Shown piece after piece: positions 38,201 to 51,100 of a stretch of 64,000 bases of DNA. The stretch spans positions 2,965,864-3,029,863 of the forward strand of contig JACBWW010000048.1 of NCBI GenBank assembly GCA_020086605.1, in the 5' to 3' direction. Source of the DNA: Lanius collurio (taxonomy: Eukaryota; Chordata; Aves; Passeriformes; Laniidae). The position numbers were made by a program, and so were the translations under genes. Numbering within the stretch: the stretch's first letter is position 1; the number at the start of each line of letters is the position of its first letter. A model generated the notes under the pieces. It was not told the DNA's origin and searched no databases. It saw only the letters and a list, made by a program, of their open reading frames with translations.

Positions 38201-39819
38201 CCCAGAATATAAGATATTCACTCTAACCCAGAGCTAGTAACTTCCTACTAACAACCTGAATGCTTGTTTTCATTGCCTTTCTGAGTTATCTAGCACTGAA
38301 AATTATCCAGTTACTCATATAAATATGTCAAATTTTCTTTGTTATATTTGAGTCATTTGCTGTGGATGACTGAAGTTCAGGCCGTGACTCCTCAAGCTTT
38401 GACTTTGTTTGTGTGTTATGTCTGAGGAGCTCTATGATGCAACTCTGAGTAACTGCATGTGCACAAAAAAATACTGAACTAGGAAAACCAGGATGGTTAC
38501 TCAAAGTTTGTCTTACTACCCAAAACTAAAGACTCAGAATTTTGTTTTGGCTGAGTCAAAGCTTTCAATAGACACTTATTTATTGGGTTTTTTTTGGCTG
38601 ATTTCCATTCAAAACAGTAACAGAACATCAAAACTGAATTTTATGAAGTAACCATATTGATAATTTGTGCATTTAAATATTCATAGCTGTTCATATTGCA
38701 ATTTTTATTGGTTTCACCATTGATTTAAAAAAAGTTAAAGTATGTTATATGTCACAATTGTTACATCATTTGGAGAAAACAATTTTCTTGTGAGAAGGAA
38801 GTTTCAGTCTTGAGCCTTAACATTTTGTTTTGTGCACACATTTTAATGCACAGAAGTTCATGTTTTCCTTTTTTACTCACTCTTGACTGTTAAAATATTA
38901 GTGCCAGCAGCAGCAGAGCATTGCAAACTTCCTTTTGGCTTTATGTAATTGATACTAGACAGTGCAGTGCCAAATAAATACAACTACAGGAAGAATGAAT
39001 AGGAAGAAGTAGATTTTCGTTTTTTGGCTAGACTTTAGTGTCCTTTTACATATGCTGGAGTGATTGGTATGTACTACAAAGGAAAAAAAACTGTGAACAT
39101 TTTCATTGTAGTAAAGATAGGTACTTCATACTAGGAGAAAAAAAAGTATTTCTGCCTGTCTTTTGCATCTCATATATAAAAGAAGTTGAACAAAGAGCCA
39201 ACTGGAGGCTTCTCAGCTGAAATTTCCAGAAAAACTAGCTTCCTGGCTTTAGCATTAATTTGAAATAGAATCCTTGACTATGAAAGAGCGTTGCCCTTTA
39301 TCCTTTAATAGAGAAACTCTGAGCTTTCTGGAGTTTTTTAAGTGTAACTGCTTTGAATAAGGCCTTAAAAACAGATTCTGCATCTTGCATGGTTTTGTTT
39401 GCTGTAATGCCTCATGTATACTTTTTTTTGGCATTGCCACTGTGAAATTTCAAAGGAGACCTATAATTTGTTTTTCAGTATCAACCTGTAAAAGTTTCAG
39501 GACAACTTTCCTGGAGTATGGTTTTCACCCAGTATTCTTAGACAGATTTTCCATTTCTGCATGATTCGGTCAAATTACCCATGTCCTTGCTCTCCACCCC
39601 TTTATGCTGATTATCTGCCACAGAACTGCATCACCCTGAAAGCCAGCGTTGCTTTTGTCCAGTGTTTGGTTTCAAACAAATATGTCAATGTGAAAATTTT
39701 TGTGCCTCATTCCAATCAAATGCTTTAGTCACAGAAACATGTTTTATGACATATTTTCATGTTTTCAGGTAGGCTAATCAGCTCTCTGTGCCATTAGGAT
39801 TCAATGCTGCACACAGAAA

Positions 39820-39847
39820 AACTACTTTTTTCTACTGAAAAGTAGTT
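39820..39847. repeat. Perfect 10-bp hairpin
   Basis: AACTACTTTT (39820-39829) pairs exactly with AAAAGTAGTT (39838-39847) around an 8-base loop. CAG and CTG just outside can add three pairs across a small bulge. It is too short for a typical microRNA precursor. Confidence 0.8.
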
Positions 39848-41125
39848 CTGAGATTCATAAAGCTGTTATTCACGGTCAAGCCCTGTGCAAATGGAGACAG
39901 AAGAGAAGAAACTTCTTTGTTGGGGCTATTTATCATGGGCTGGGGAATTTTCCCCCAAGCAGTACTCTAATAATTTTGCTCAGACTGTGAGCATTTCTGT
40001 GTAACCAGGTTGCAGCTTACACAGTGAGTCTCAAATCCCTGAAACAATGTGAGCTCAATCATGTCCCTGCACACAAAGTAAGAATGAGACAGTGAAGAGC
40101 ATTCTAAAAACAACTGTGGGGTGTTTCTAATGATTAACATGGAGAACATATAAAGAAATGATACCCTCTATCATGTTTTAAGTATTTCTATGAAAGGAAG
40201 ATAATGGCCCCAGTTTAAGACAGTATTTGAATGCATGCATTTAGAGATGGGGGTATATTTAATTTTTCACCAGAGGTTAATTGCTCAGTCACAATTGTTC
40301 TGTGGATTACAGACCTTTGTAAGTCATTATTCAGCTAAATATATCCTTCAGCTCTACTTTTTATGAAGTAAAGTTTCATAAAGACTTTCAAAAGTGGTAA
40401 TAAACTCAATATGAATGATGGGTTTCGGCACAGCAGAAAACATGGAACAGATTTTCTCTTAGTATGTAAATGATAGATAGATAAGGTAAATCCAAAAGTA
40501 GATTATATCACTAGTAAAATTGTAAAAAATGGGGATTTATCAGGTTTTTGGCCAATAAAAGAACCAAATTAATTTTGTACATTAAAAATTGCAAATTTTA
40601 ACATTTTAAAATTTAAAAATATTATTGGAAAAAGTGCTTACTGTTTAAATACTGCAGATTAGGAACAGTCTCAATTATTCATTATATTGGTCAAGATTTG
40701 TGTTTAAATTGTACTCCTACTTTTCTCAATATAATGCGCAAAAATGTTTTTTCTTTATGAAAATGTACTTCTTTAGTATAATCAGTAAGGTTATCCTAAA
40801 AAAATACTGTAATTATCACTGGATAATTCAAAGGAACACATTCTTTCAAATATTATATGAGATAAAGGGTTTGGGGTCAAAAACTAGTTACTGACAACAA
40901 AATAGTACTCTGACTTGAAAATTAAATTAACGAGAGTACGCTTATATTGTCTTTTATTATGACATCATATTTTATTGTGTCTAGCCCTTCTTGTACACAA
41001 ACAATAGAAGCCTCTATTCCCCAACCACTTACTTAACGGTCTGCAGCTCAAAATTTTTCAAAGTGATCATAATGAAGTAATAAATTTTTTTTTAATGTAT
41101 CTTTATTTAAAGAAGTCCAAATTAA

Positions 41126-41173
41126 TCTTTCTCAGCCTCAGACATGTGCCTGAGATGCAGCCTCTGAGAAAGA
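41126..41173. repeat. Nested hairpin, 10-bp outer stem
   Basis: TCTTTCTCAG (41126-41135) pairs perfectly with CTGAGAAAGA (41164-41173). Inside the loop CTCAG (41137-41141) pairs with CTGAG (41150-41154). The total length of 48 bases is at the low end for a hairpin RNA. No function is claimed. Confidence 0.75.
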
Positions 41174-44008
41174 ATTGAGCTGTCCCTCAGTATAACAATC
41201 CTGTTCTGAAACAATAGGTTAAATCACCTTTTAGAGAACTGTCTCTTTCTTTTTATATTAGATGGAGTCTAGCCAAATATCTTTGCTAAAGAAAGTCAGA
41301 TATTCAAAATCAAGAGACATGGATGTCTCTTGAACCATCCTGGACCTTGATTGGTTTCTGGAATATCTTCTAGAGGAATTTTAAAACAAAACTGCTTCTT
41401 GCTTGTAATGCCTTAGCTATAAGCCTAAAGTCAGACTGTACTCCTTATATTTGTGATTCTGCTTCTAAAGTTTTAATGTTAAACTAAGATTCTTTGCAGT
41501 TATTTTTGGTCACTGTTACATTGGTCATGGTTACTCCCCTTGATTATTCCATGATTAGAATTTTGCATTTTGATATGAAGAAAATCACCTAATATCTGCC
41601 TAAATATTTTTCTACAAGTTGAGAGTGTTTCTTACTTAGCTGTTGAAATCTAATGTTTAATAACTGATTGTAAAGTTCTCCACAGGATTAGAGGATTAGA
41701 CCTGTTGCATGTGCTCCTGGTAAGGAGGAGGCTTTATTTATTGTTTCTTGGTTTTGAATGAGAATCTGTTCAATGGTGCTTGTCACTTCTAAGAACGTGT
41801 GTATGGTTATGGATAGAAATCATGCACTTATTTGATTTATTCATAGGTGCTAATGCTTTACATTGGAAGTTCAACTGTCTCTGAAATAAATGTTCAAGGT
41901 GCTCCTACATTCTTGGACTATAATCACTTTACTGCCCAAGTGAGCTTCCTGGTATTGGATCTTCAATATTATTACTGTAAAATATTCTTACTGGATAATA
42001 TTTCTAAAAATAATCCTAATAAGAAAGTAATTATTGTCTGCAAAGTCTGCTATTATTTTTGTTACTACTTGACACATTCTTTTACTGTATCTAGAACTAC
42101 ATAGAGAATTTAATAAAGATCTCATGCTTATTTTTATTTTTCAGGATTACATTAGTAGAGGTTGATTATGGCCCCTCTTTATTTACTCTTTGGCATCTGG
42201 AAGATATCTATCTATTGGAGTCTCATCTTGATACTTTTCAGTAAGTTATGGTGAAGTTCAGGAAGACTGGCTTTGGAAGAAAGCAGATGCAGCAAAATTT
42301 GTCACGGTGTCACATTGCCCATTCCTTCAGACTATTCCCTTAACAGTATCAAAAATGCTGCTTGTAATAGTTTTTGACTGTTCTGTTATAATTTTACACC
42401 TGAAGCTGAACACATACCTCATTTGTTCTCTTTCTTGAACTATTATAGTACAAGTTCTATAACCTACATTTTTCAAAGATTGGATATGAGAAAGCAGTCC
42501 AATGAGAGACATATTTTTTTTTACAATCATCTGGCCTCTGCTGGCATGAGATAATACCTTCCTTTTCATGTTTTTATTTTTGAGCATCAGAATTTGTGTG
42601 ACACCATGAAGTCAGAACAGTACATGAGGTTTGTTTTTGGGGATTTTTTTTTTTTGGTTAGGCTTCAGTTTTTCATGTGGAAAATTGGACCACCAAAAGG
42701 AAACACCTGGTTTTGTCTTGAACACCCACGCTTCTTCAGCTTGGCAACATTGTTCCACCATTTCCCACATTTCCAGTTTGTGGAACACCAGCTGCACTTC
42801 AAGGTCAAGAACTCAGGACTCAGAACACAACTTGTTGTTTAAAATAATTAAAACATGGATGAGCAGGCACACCAACATCTAACATCACATAAAAGGAAAA
42901 TGACAGCACATGTGAAAATGTAATTTCAACAGGATGAAGGAAGAGGTGTAAGCAGAAATATTCAATTTTAAATGTATTATTTATAGACATGCAAACCAGA
43001 ACTACCTGAGTTATTCTCACAGTTAAATGATATTGAGTAAATAATCATCAGTCAAAATTACTCTGGAAAGCTATTATGGGAGATGAGACAGTAACTCTAT
43101 TATATGTGTTTCCACAAGCACATTACAAAAGGAAGCTGTTCTTTTTCCTATATGTAAAAGATGCAGTAATCTATATTTGGTAAAGAGGTGTAAAAAATTA
43201 CATGGAATTAGTAAAGAACAAATGTTGATATAATGTCAGAGAGAAAAAAACAAACTCAACAACTGATCTAAAGTAAATATCTACCTTAGAGTTTTGTACT
43301 GCTGCCCAATTATCTGAATGCCTGAAACATAAATCAACAAGAAAAGTTAAGTCCGTTGAAAGTTTCCTGGTGATCCTGTCACAACCACACAACCTGCTTG
43401 GACAGGTTTGTTCTTTCTGTTTTCCTTTTTGGGGCATTGATGTGAAAAACTTTCTTGAATATTGAAGAATGAAAGGACTTTGTGCAGATTCCTGTATTAC
43501 AGGTTTACCATTAAGCAAAATAATTCTGGTTTTTGCGAAGTTTTACCATGATAAGCTTATCAGTTAGCCAAGCAAATTCTCTGGAAAATTTATGTTTTAG
43601 TCAATATATTTTCCATAGTAAAAAAATATGGCTAAAATATTAAGTGTTAGTTGAACACTGGTTTAGAATTATGCTATATATAACACATAAGTTTTATGCA
43701 TTTTTTTTATCACACTGCCTCTGTTACCCTCTACAGCTGTCTACACTGGCTTAGACTAAAAGTTCTTCAAAGCATTTTTATTATGACTATTTCTTCAAGT
43801 TTCTTTACCCAGAGAAATATGAGAAATTCAAGTGAACTTGCCAGTATGTGAGACCATACACTTGCATAAATATATATTTCATGTTTTCTATTTGAATTAT
43901 TCTCTTCTGTCATAAGTATGTAAAAGCCTGATTTATGCTACTTGCAGTTATTCTGCTGGACCTGCGACTTTCAATGTCAACTCATAAATTAAAAGATTGA
44001 CGTAACTG

Positions 44009-44405
44009 TGAAAGAAAAAAGTCTTTCACAAGAAACTTTTCTGCCTGAGATATTCACCAGGAAGAAAGAAATGGAGGTACAGCTCTGCTGTATATGTCTA
44101 ACCCATAGGTGGTTTAAGTTAGATGAAATTAACCCTCTTTCTAGTAACATCTGATATGCTTGCTTTCCTCACACCCCCAAGAATTTGGTATTCTTGGTTC
44201 CTTAATCACTCTGAGTGTACAGGAAGAAGTTGAACCCTTCATTAAGTTATTCTGCAGTTTGGTACTTATGCTGTAACTTTTGCAAGCAAGAGAAGCAGGT
44301 GTATTTTCCTCTCTAAGACTGGAGGGAAGAAATATACCTCAATTTCTTTATTCCTGGTGAATACATCAGGCAGAAAAGTTTCTTGTGAAAGTCTTTTTTC
44401 TTTCA
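44009..44405. repeat. 397-bp foldback: 71-bp inverted repeat with 255-bp spacer
   Basis: The left arm (44009-44079) and right arm (44335-44405) are reverse complements over 71 bases with no gap and five mismatches by hand alignment. The arms begin 'tgaaagaaaaaag', continue 'ctttcacaagaaacttttct' and 'tattcaccaggaa', and end 'gaggta' at the spacer. Complementarity stops sharply on the spacer side and within a few bases on the outside. Each arm has an internal mini-hairpin (GTGAAAG/CTTTCAC, 44008-44029, and its near match at 44385-44405). The spacer holds a perfect 8-bp hairpin, CCAAGAAT/ATTCTTGG (44177-44197), close to its centre. No open frame of note, CR1 similarity or clear target-site duplication was found. 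It may be a foldback/MITE-like DNA element, an inverted local duplication, or a hairpin RNA source. The spacer is not recognised. Confidence 0.93.
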
Positions 44406-44826
44406 GAAAGAAAACCCCATCATCTAATTCCTCATGCTTAAAAGGAGGAATACAGAATCTGAGCACGAGGAAAGGTTTCAAGGCTGTGGGAACCCAGTTT
44501 CTTGGTATTCTTTACACTAACTCAGGCATGATGTTTTTGAAGAGATTTCTGATGCACATCTACTTTGGTGTTTTCAACTAGTTATTTTAAAACAAAGTTT
44601 ATAGTGAAACCCATCCCAAGAACTAACCTTTCCTTTATTTGGAGAAGCACTTAGGATGATACATTTGGCTCTGAGCTCTAGTGCCTGATGTTTCTGCTGG
44701 ATATGTACCCAAATCCAGCAAGAGTATGTGTCTAAATGAAGACCTGATGTCACACTGGATGCTCGGGAAGTAGAAAGCCTAACTGATGAGTTTATAAGTT
44801 CTAGGCCATGGTCTGAAACTTTTATA
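44406..44826. other. Gene-free unique sequence between foldback and CR1
   Basis: About 420 bases of ordinary sequence. No gene or repeat is recognised. Confidence 0.6.
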
Positions 44827-45135
44827 AAACCATGGAATGGTTTGGATTGGGAGGGACCTTAGATTTTAGTTCCACTTAGTTCCAAACCCTGCTTCTGCTA
44901 GACCAGGGTGTTCAAAGCCTCATCCAACCCATCCTTGCATACTGTCAGGTGTGGGACATCCACAACTCCTCTGGGCAACAGTTCCTCACCACTGTCACAG
45001 TAAAGAATTTCTTCCTAATATCTCATCTAAACCTCCTGTCTTTCTGTTTAAAACCATTACCTTGTGTCCTATCACTATGTGTCCTTGTCAAAAGTCCCAC
45101 TCCAGCTTTCTTGCAGGCCCCCTTTATGTACTTTC
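44827..45135 (-). mobile_element. CR1 LINE fragment, 3' region
   Basis: Clear minus-strand CR1 of about 310 bases. On the plus strand it reads 'accatggaatggtttggatt', 'gggagggacctta', 'agaccagggtgttcaaagcc', 'tccacaactcctctgggcaa', 'cacagtaaagaatttcttcc', 'taatatctcatctaaacctc', 'tttaaaaccattacc' and 'tgcaggccccctttatgtac'. All blocks are in canonical order, with an internal expansion near 44865-44885. The tail keeps one 'ccatgga' unit. Open frames across it (to 134 codons, 44951-45355 plus) are antisense CR1 read-through, not genes. Confidence 0.97.
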
Positions 45136-48100
45136 ATCTTCTTCTTTAGGTGCTTTCTTTCCCAACAATATTGTTGCCAGAGTGTCAGGTCACACCTATA
45201 ATTTCTTGGGCAGAGTAGATACTAGCATGTCCTCATGCCAATATGTCATGTACCGTACACAATTTAACATAGCTCAGGGATATCTATTCAAAGGAAGTTT
45301 GAAACATTTGTCCATCAGTGAATTTCTTTTTTACAAGGATGGAAAAGGTTATTAGCTCATGTCTAATATAAGTACTTGCACCTGGTAGCAGAGCTCTGTT
45401 AGTGTGCTAGTTAATGTCATTTAGGTAAATAAGGAAATTTCAGACCAAATATTTAGGTCAGAAATTATGGTGCCATTTATATCCCTATTTTTAGCACATT
45501 GAAAACAATAAAAAAACTTCAAGATTTAATAGGCTTTAATAGGCAAAGTAAGAAGCAGGAAAAAAGGGATTTTAATAAGAGGCCCTCATTTCCTTAAGGG
45601 AACTATTTTTTTTCCCATCTTCTCACTGGTATAACCTAAGTAGCAGTATAACCTATAAACCTTGCAGAAAGCAGGACCTCTGGGCTCTGCAGCCAAAGGC
45701 TGCCCTACTTCATTTTGCAGTAACTACTACCTTATATCAGGTGATCTGCCCCATTCACTGCCGTCTCCTCCACCGGTAGTTACAGAGACCTTTACAACAG
45801 AACTGCTATTGCCTAATTTTAAGAAAACTTCTGACTTCAGTATCCACTTCCTCGGTCATCTCCAGTGAGTGTCTGCAACAATGAAGTCAATGAAATGGAT
45901 TTAATTAGGTACTTGCACAAATGAAAGTGTTAAAGCTTCTTTTATAGGTAAAAAGGGAAGGAAATAGGTGTTCTGCAAATTGAGATATTTACTTCAAATG
46001 ACGAGAAAATTTGCTTTCCTTTTTCAATACTCTGTGTGATAACTCAAGTCTTTTATCTTTCTGATGTGGATGAAAAATATTTTGAAGTTAGTCCCTTTAC
46101 ATATGCTGTAATTAAATTCCAAAGGAGATATAATTCAGATTCACACGTTTGAAAACTTCTAGCAAAAATGGGTGATTTAATTAGTTCAGAGAAGATGTGT
46201 GTGGTGAAGTGTCAATTTAAAGTTAATTTCATGTTAATTTGTGTACACATTAGAGAAGTTCAGGGAAGATTTTACAAGGTAAAGCATCATTTTAAAATTA
46301 ATTTTGCCCTTGAAGCCATGTGCTGCTAATTTTTGAATGAGTAGAAACTCTATTCTCAAAATAGCTTGAAAACCTTATCAAGAAAGGATATTAGCAGCCT
46401 TCAATTTTAGCAAGTCTTTCCTCTCTCTTCACCAGGTTTCCTTTATCATCTAACATTTGACCCATACTTATCAATATGTATTGTAAACGTTTAAAGCTTG
46501 TCAACAGTGAAAATACAGTTGTAATGTAGGTAGAGATAAATATAACCTCACAACTCGTTTCCCATGATCCACCCATAAGCAACTTGTTTGAGTTTTGTGG
46601 TTTCTTCCTCAGAGAAAGCTCCCTCATTGTCTTCAAAGAATGATTGATTCAGTGAGATGAACTAAGGACAAGAAGTCACGGGAGAGGTCTCTGCCCCAGT
46701 ATCATGGCCTGGAAGAATGATGATAGGTTATCATTTCCCTTTTGTTGCAATGAATTCAGTTCATGGATATGCTACGGATAAACATCTAACAGGAACCAAT
46801 CCGTTTTAGAATTGCTCTCAGACCTGGCAGGCAGAGAAGTCGCTGAGATTGTTATGAACAATACAACATAAAGTATGATTTTAGTGTCTTAGGTAATATT
46901 TGAAGAATATGTCAAAATGTCATTTAATCAGGGTGTTGTAGAATAGATGAAAATTTTAGTTTTGATCTAGACTTTGATTACCGAGCATTAATTGCCAGGG
47001 AAACATATCCTTTTTAGGGGGGTTGAACAAACATAAACCACAGTCCCTTTATTTCTTTTCTTTCAGGTCCCAGAAAGTATTGCTTTCTGCATTGAAAAAG
47101 ACAGACAAGATTAGTGATTACTAAAATACCTATGAAAATACACAAAAATGTGTTAATATTATTACGATGAAATTACCATTTCTGAATATCTGATCAGACA
47201 GTCTTTTCCCACCTTGTGCCTTTTTCTCCTTATTTTGTTTTCCCTGTTTGTTACCAGACTTGAAAACTGATATTTCCTTCTGTTTCCCCCACAGCAAGCT
47301 GTTCAGAACTGATTTACAGTTCAGTGCAGATGTGTTTTAAACCCATGATGAAATAGTGCTTTCTAAAACATAGTTTAACATCTACATGAAGGCTGGTGAC
47401 TGAGCTACAAATGAAAAAAGCACATGACTTAATGCAGCCTCCTGATCTTTGCCTTTACAATGCCCTTTTGTTCTATAAGTTTCCATGTGGGAAGATTTGG
47501 GAGGGTCAGTAAACAAAAATGTCTTTACATGTCTTAAGAGATCTAAGTGCTCTGCTTGTAGAGTCAGCAACTTCCCATTGAGCTTCAAATAATCTGAAAG
47601 AGATGAGTTCCTTCCACAGCATGAAAATTCTGGCTGGGGCAATGGGTATTGTCTTTGATTCCTTACACTCTCAGACTCAAAGCAATGTGACTGGGCCACC
47701 TGGCTAGCGGGTGTTTTTGCCACTTCTGTTTCCTCAAAACCAATCATCAAGTGCAGTACTAATGCTCTTCATTCCAGGCAACACATTTCCTTAATAATAC
47801 ATATTTCCTTTATAATTTATAAAACACAGAAAATGCTTTGTAAGAGAAGTCAAAAGCAGAAGAACTGTAGAATTGTGGAAAAATAAAGAAGATTTTGAAG
47901 GGTTATGGATGATACATAAAGTGCAAGGGATGCTGTCCTCACACTATAATACAGCTGACTTTAAATTTTAAGGAGAACAGAGGCTATGAAAGAACATGCC
48001 ATGATTACATGGCTCACCCATTCTGTTCTTAGGAAATAATGTTATGAAGCATCTTCTGAAACATGAAACTTTGTGCAGAAGCACATTTATAAGTCTGATG

Positions 48101-51100
48101 CTGCAGCTTAGCCTTTGGCTAATGTGAGAATTTCAGGATCAGGCCTTGAGAAGACAATTTTATCACAGATCGATAAAAGTAAAGGGTTAATTTGCTACCT
48201 GTACAGTCTCACACTATACACACTGCTAAGACAAGCAACTCTAAATAAAACAGAAATCCAAAACCCACGTAAGGTCACTGAGATGAGCTATAAGATACAC
48301 AGTGATGTTCAGTTCATAACACAGAAGCTTTGGAAGGAATTTGGATACTAATAACTGAGCTAATGATGTGACTGTTTATTCCAACCATTTACAAACATAG
48401 TGGATTATACAATGCACTGACATAATTTCTGCTAGCAGCTGGAAACCTCTGCTGAACATCTGTCTGAAGTGCTGTTCTCATAATTCATCTGCCAAAACTA
48501 GCTGAATAGATTGAAACAAAATTCCAATTTTTATTTCTTTATCAAAACTTGTGTCCTCTTTCAAGGTAAAATACTTTTGTGAAAACTCTTTTAACAGTTG
48601 TTTGCATCATTTCTATAGCCTGTAGTTACATTTTGTCTCATAAAAATGTGGAACACTGGAACATGTGTCACTGCGTCAGAAGATTCATGAAATCCATTTG
48701 CACTAGTTGTTATTTATACATTGGCAGCTTGCTTTGAAATTATTGTTTGCTCTTCTCAGAAGCATGGAAAATTTTAACCAGGGGCCTCAGTTTTGTAAAG
48801 GCATAAATGGTGTGGGGACTAGTCTATAATTTTAACTTTCATTAAGTATGAGGGTGAAGTGGGAATGAAGTAGGAAAAATGTTTATCCCTTTCATTACAC
48901 CTACAAGAGTCAATAGAAAAGCAGAGTAACAGAATGGAGGAAAGATTCCCTTTCCCATAATTTGAATTTGCTCTGGCTAGGCTTACCTTTAGACTATCTC
49001 CATTGATCTTGACCTGTATCCCAAAAATGACATGAAGTAACACGAGAAGCAATCTAATTTTCCAGATAAAAAATTAAGACCTCTGGTACTGAACTGATTT
49101 TAATTATGTCCTGAGCTCTTAGCTTTGGGTTGATTTCTTCTAATTTACATCAAAATAGGTTGAAAGAGTTGAACTCTGGAATTGTCTGTTTCTGCTCACT
49201 GACTTGAGCAGCTTAGACTGACTACTTTGAATTTATACATGTTCCTATTATGTATATTCCTAAATTTGAAGCATCATATTCCCACGTTTAATCTCTTTAT
49301 ATTTCAGTTGAATTATAAAATAGGGATTATTAGGGTATAATATAAGCACATTTTGGGGTGTGAAGTTGTGTGTAGAAAAGTTACACAAATTCATTTTCGG
49401 GGTAGCAAGTCTTGCAAAAACTCCTGACAACTCAAATGTGAAGAGATACAATGGGAAAAAGACTCAGCTCTTTATAACCCCTACTTAATTTCTTCTGAAG
49501 AAAATAATAATAAAGAAAACATCTATAAGGCTTTCCATGGTGGGAATGATTAATTTCCTTATAACTAAATTATGTAGAATTTTCATGCCATGTTTTGCAG
49601 ATTGAATAAAATCTGTTTTATGGAGTTGATTTTATTGTCATTTATCCTACCATTAACATTGGAGATAGCTGGAGAAATTAAACTATGTAGAATGGATATA
49701 AGTGACAGCAGAACTGGGACTGAGATTAACTCTGCTTCTCTGTGATTTGACATACACCTCTCCCTCCACTGGTGACAAATGACACTTTTGGTCATAGGAA
49801 AAGCCACATATCTGGTATATCAGAAGATAACTCTCCATTCTTAACTGGTAAGAATGGCCAGCTCTATGCCATAGGTTTTTTATACACCCTGACCCAGTTG
49901 CTTTTTTAAAGTCCTTCATTTATAGGTCCTTTAAAGTCTACTCTGTCTCCCAAATAAGCTATTAGGTCATCAGGCCACATAATTTATTAAAGTGCATTTT
50001 GTGAACAGGGAGTTCATCTGTGAGGATATTGTGTTTCCCAAGGAAGTTAGGAAGAAATTTGCCAAAAAGGAACTAAGGTTAAACATTCAACAGTTCCGTT
50101 TGTTTCTCTTGAATTCCTCTAAAAGATATTTCTGAACAGATGTGAGATGGAAGTAGAAAGGAAACTTCCAGTGAAAGGCTGAAGTGAAGGGTACAAATGT
50201 AGTGAGTTGCATCTCTAAAATGAAAACTACCTCAACTAGAATGCAAAAACCCCACAAATCCTGATACGTAGTACGCTAATGCACTAAAACACAAAACTCC
50301 AGATACACAAGAGGATTCAGCCCTTACAACTATTCAGTGTTCAATTTCCTCAATTTCCACACCTCAGCAGTTACCTCCTATTATATGTGAGCCATTCTGA
50401 ACCTGCTGGAGTGCTGTTGTCCAGGGATTTTTAGGCATCCCAGGGCATACCCAGGGTATGTCCTACAGCTGTCTTTGATAGGTAGGTCTCTCCTACTAGC
50501 TGCTTATATTATACTTTGTGCTTAGTACAGAAACAAGTTTGTGAAAAGCATTCATTCTCTTTTTTCTCAATAACTGACTCATTAGAGTGCTCACCTGAGC
50601 TGTAAGAGGTGTTTTTCCTTACAACTTGTCCATGAGTCAGTCTGGACACAGCATCTCTAAAATTTGTGAATAAAAAAGGTTTGTGAGTGCTGATGGAAGG
50701 GGAAGGAACAGGGTCTCCTTAGCTCTTCTGCTGGAGCTGTTTTTCTTTACATGGCAGTATTAAACACGCATTGGGCCAAAGAAACACTGAGAATTTGCAA
50801 TCTAACAATAGGGAAACTCAGCTGGCAGTGGGAGGACCTGTTTAAGAGTGCTTAGTCAAGCAAGACAGTTTTTACAAACCGGAGTATGTTCAACAGAAAT
50901 GAACCTGTGTTCTGGGTCTTTGACAACACCAGGGTCCGACCTTCCATGTGATGTATCAGAGCTGGAAAGAAGCACAAAAAAAAATTTAATTTGTATTTCT
51001 TCATGTTTCATATTCTTCACATGTATCTAGTGAACATTAGGCTTTTGGGATAATTGAAGAAGGCATCATAACTTCTTTCTACAGTGCTAAACAGATTTAT

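Larger units (their letters stand above)
35201..44008. other. Gene-free unique sequence with two small hairpins
   Basis: Nearly 9 kb of AT-rich DNA with no recognised gene or interspersed repeat. Two compact hairpins (39820-39847, 41126-41173) are listed separately. Open frames stay near or below about 106 codons and match nothing. Confidence 0.55.

Noticed and set aside
39820..39847. Possible transcription terminator or small RNA hairpin
   Set aside because: Intrinsic hairpin terminators are not used by vertebrate nuclear genes, and the hairpin is too short for a microRNA.
41126..41173. Possible microRNA precursor
   Set aside because: The continuous stem is only 10 bp with a second 5-bp stem. 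Typical precursors pair over more than 20 bp, and no known seed was recognised.
44951..45355. 134-codon plus-strand open frame
   Set aside because: Most of it is antisense translation of the CR1 fragment at 44827-45135.
47382..47750. 122-codon minus-strand open frame
   Set aside because: No known domain, initiation context or exon partner could be seen. It is kept only as unproven.
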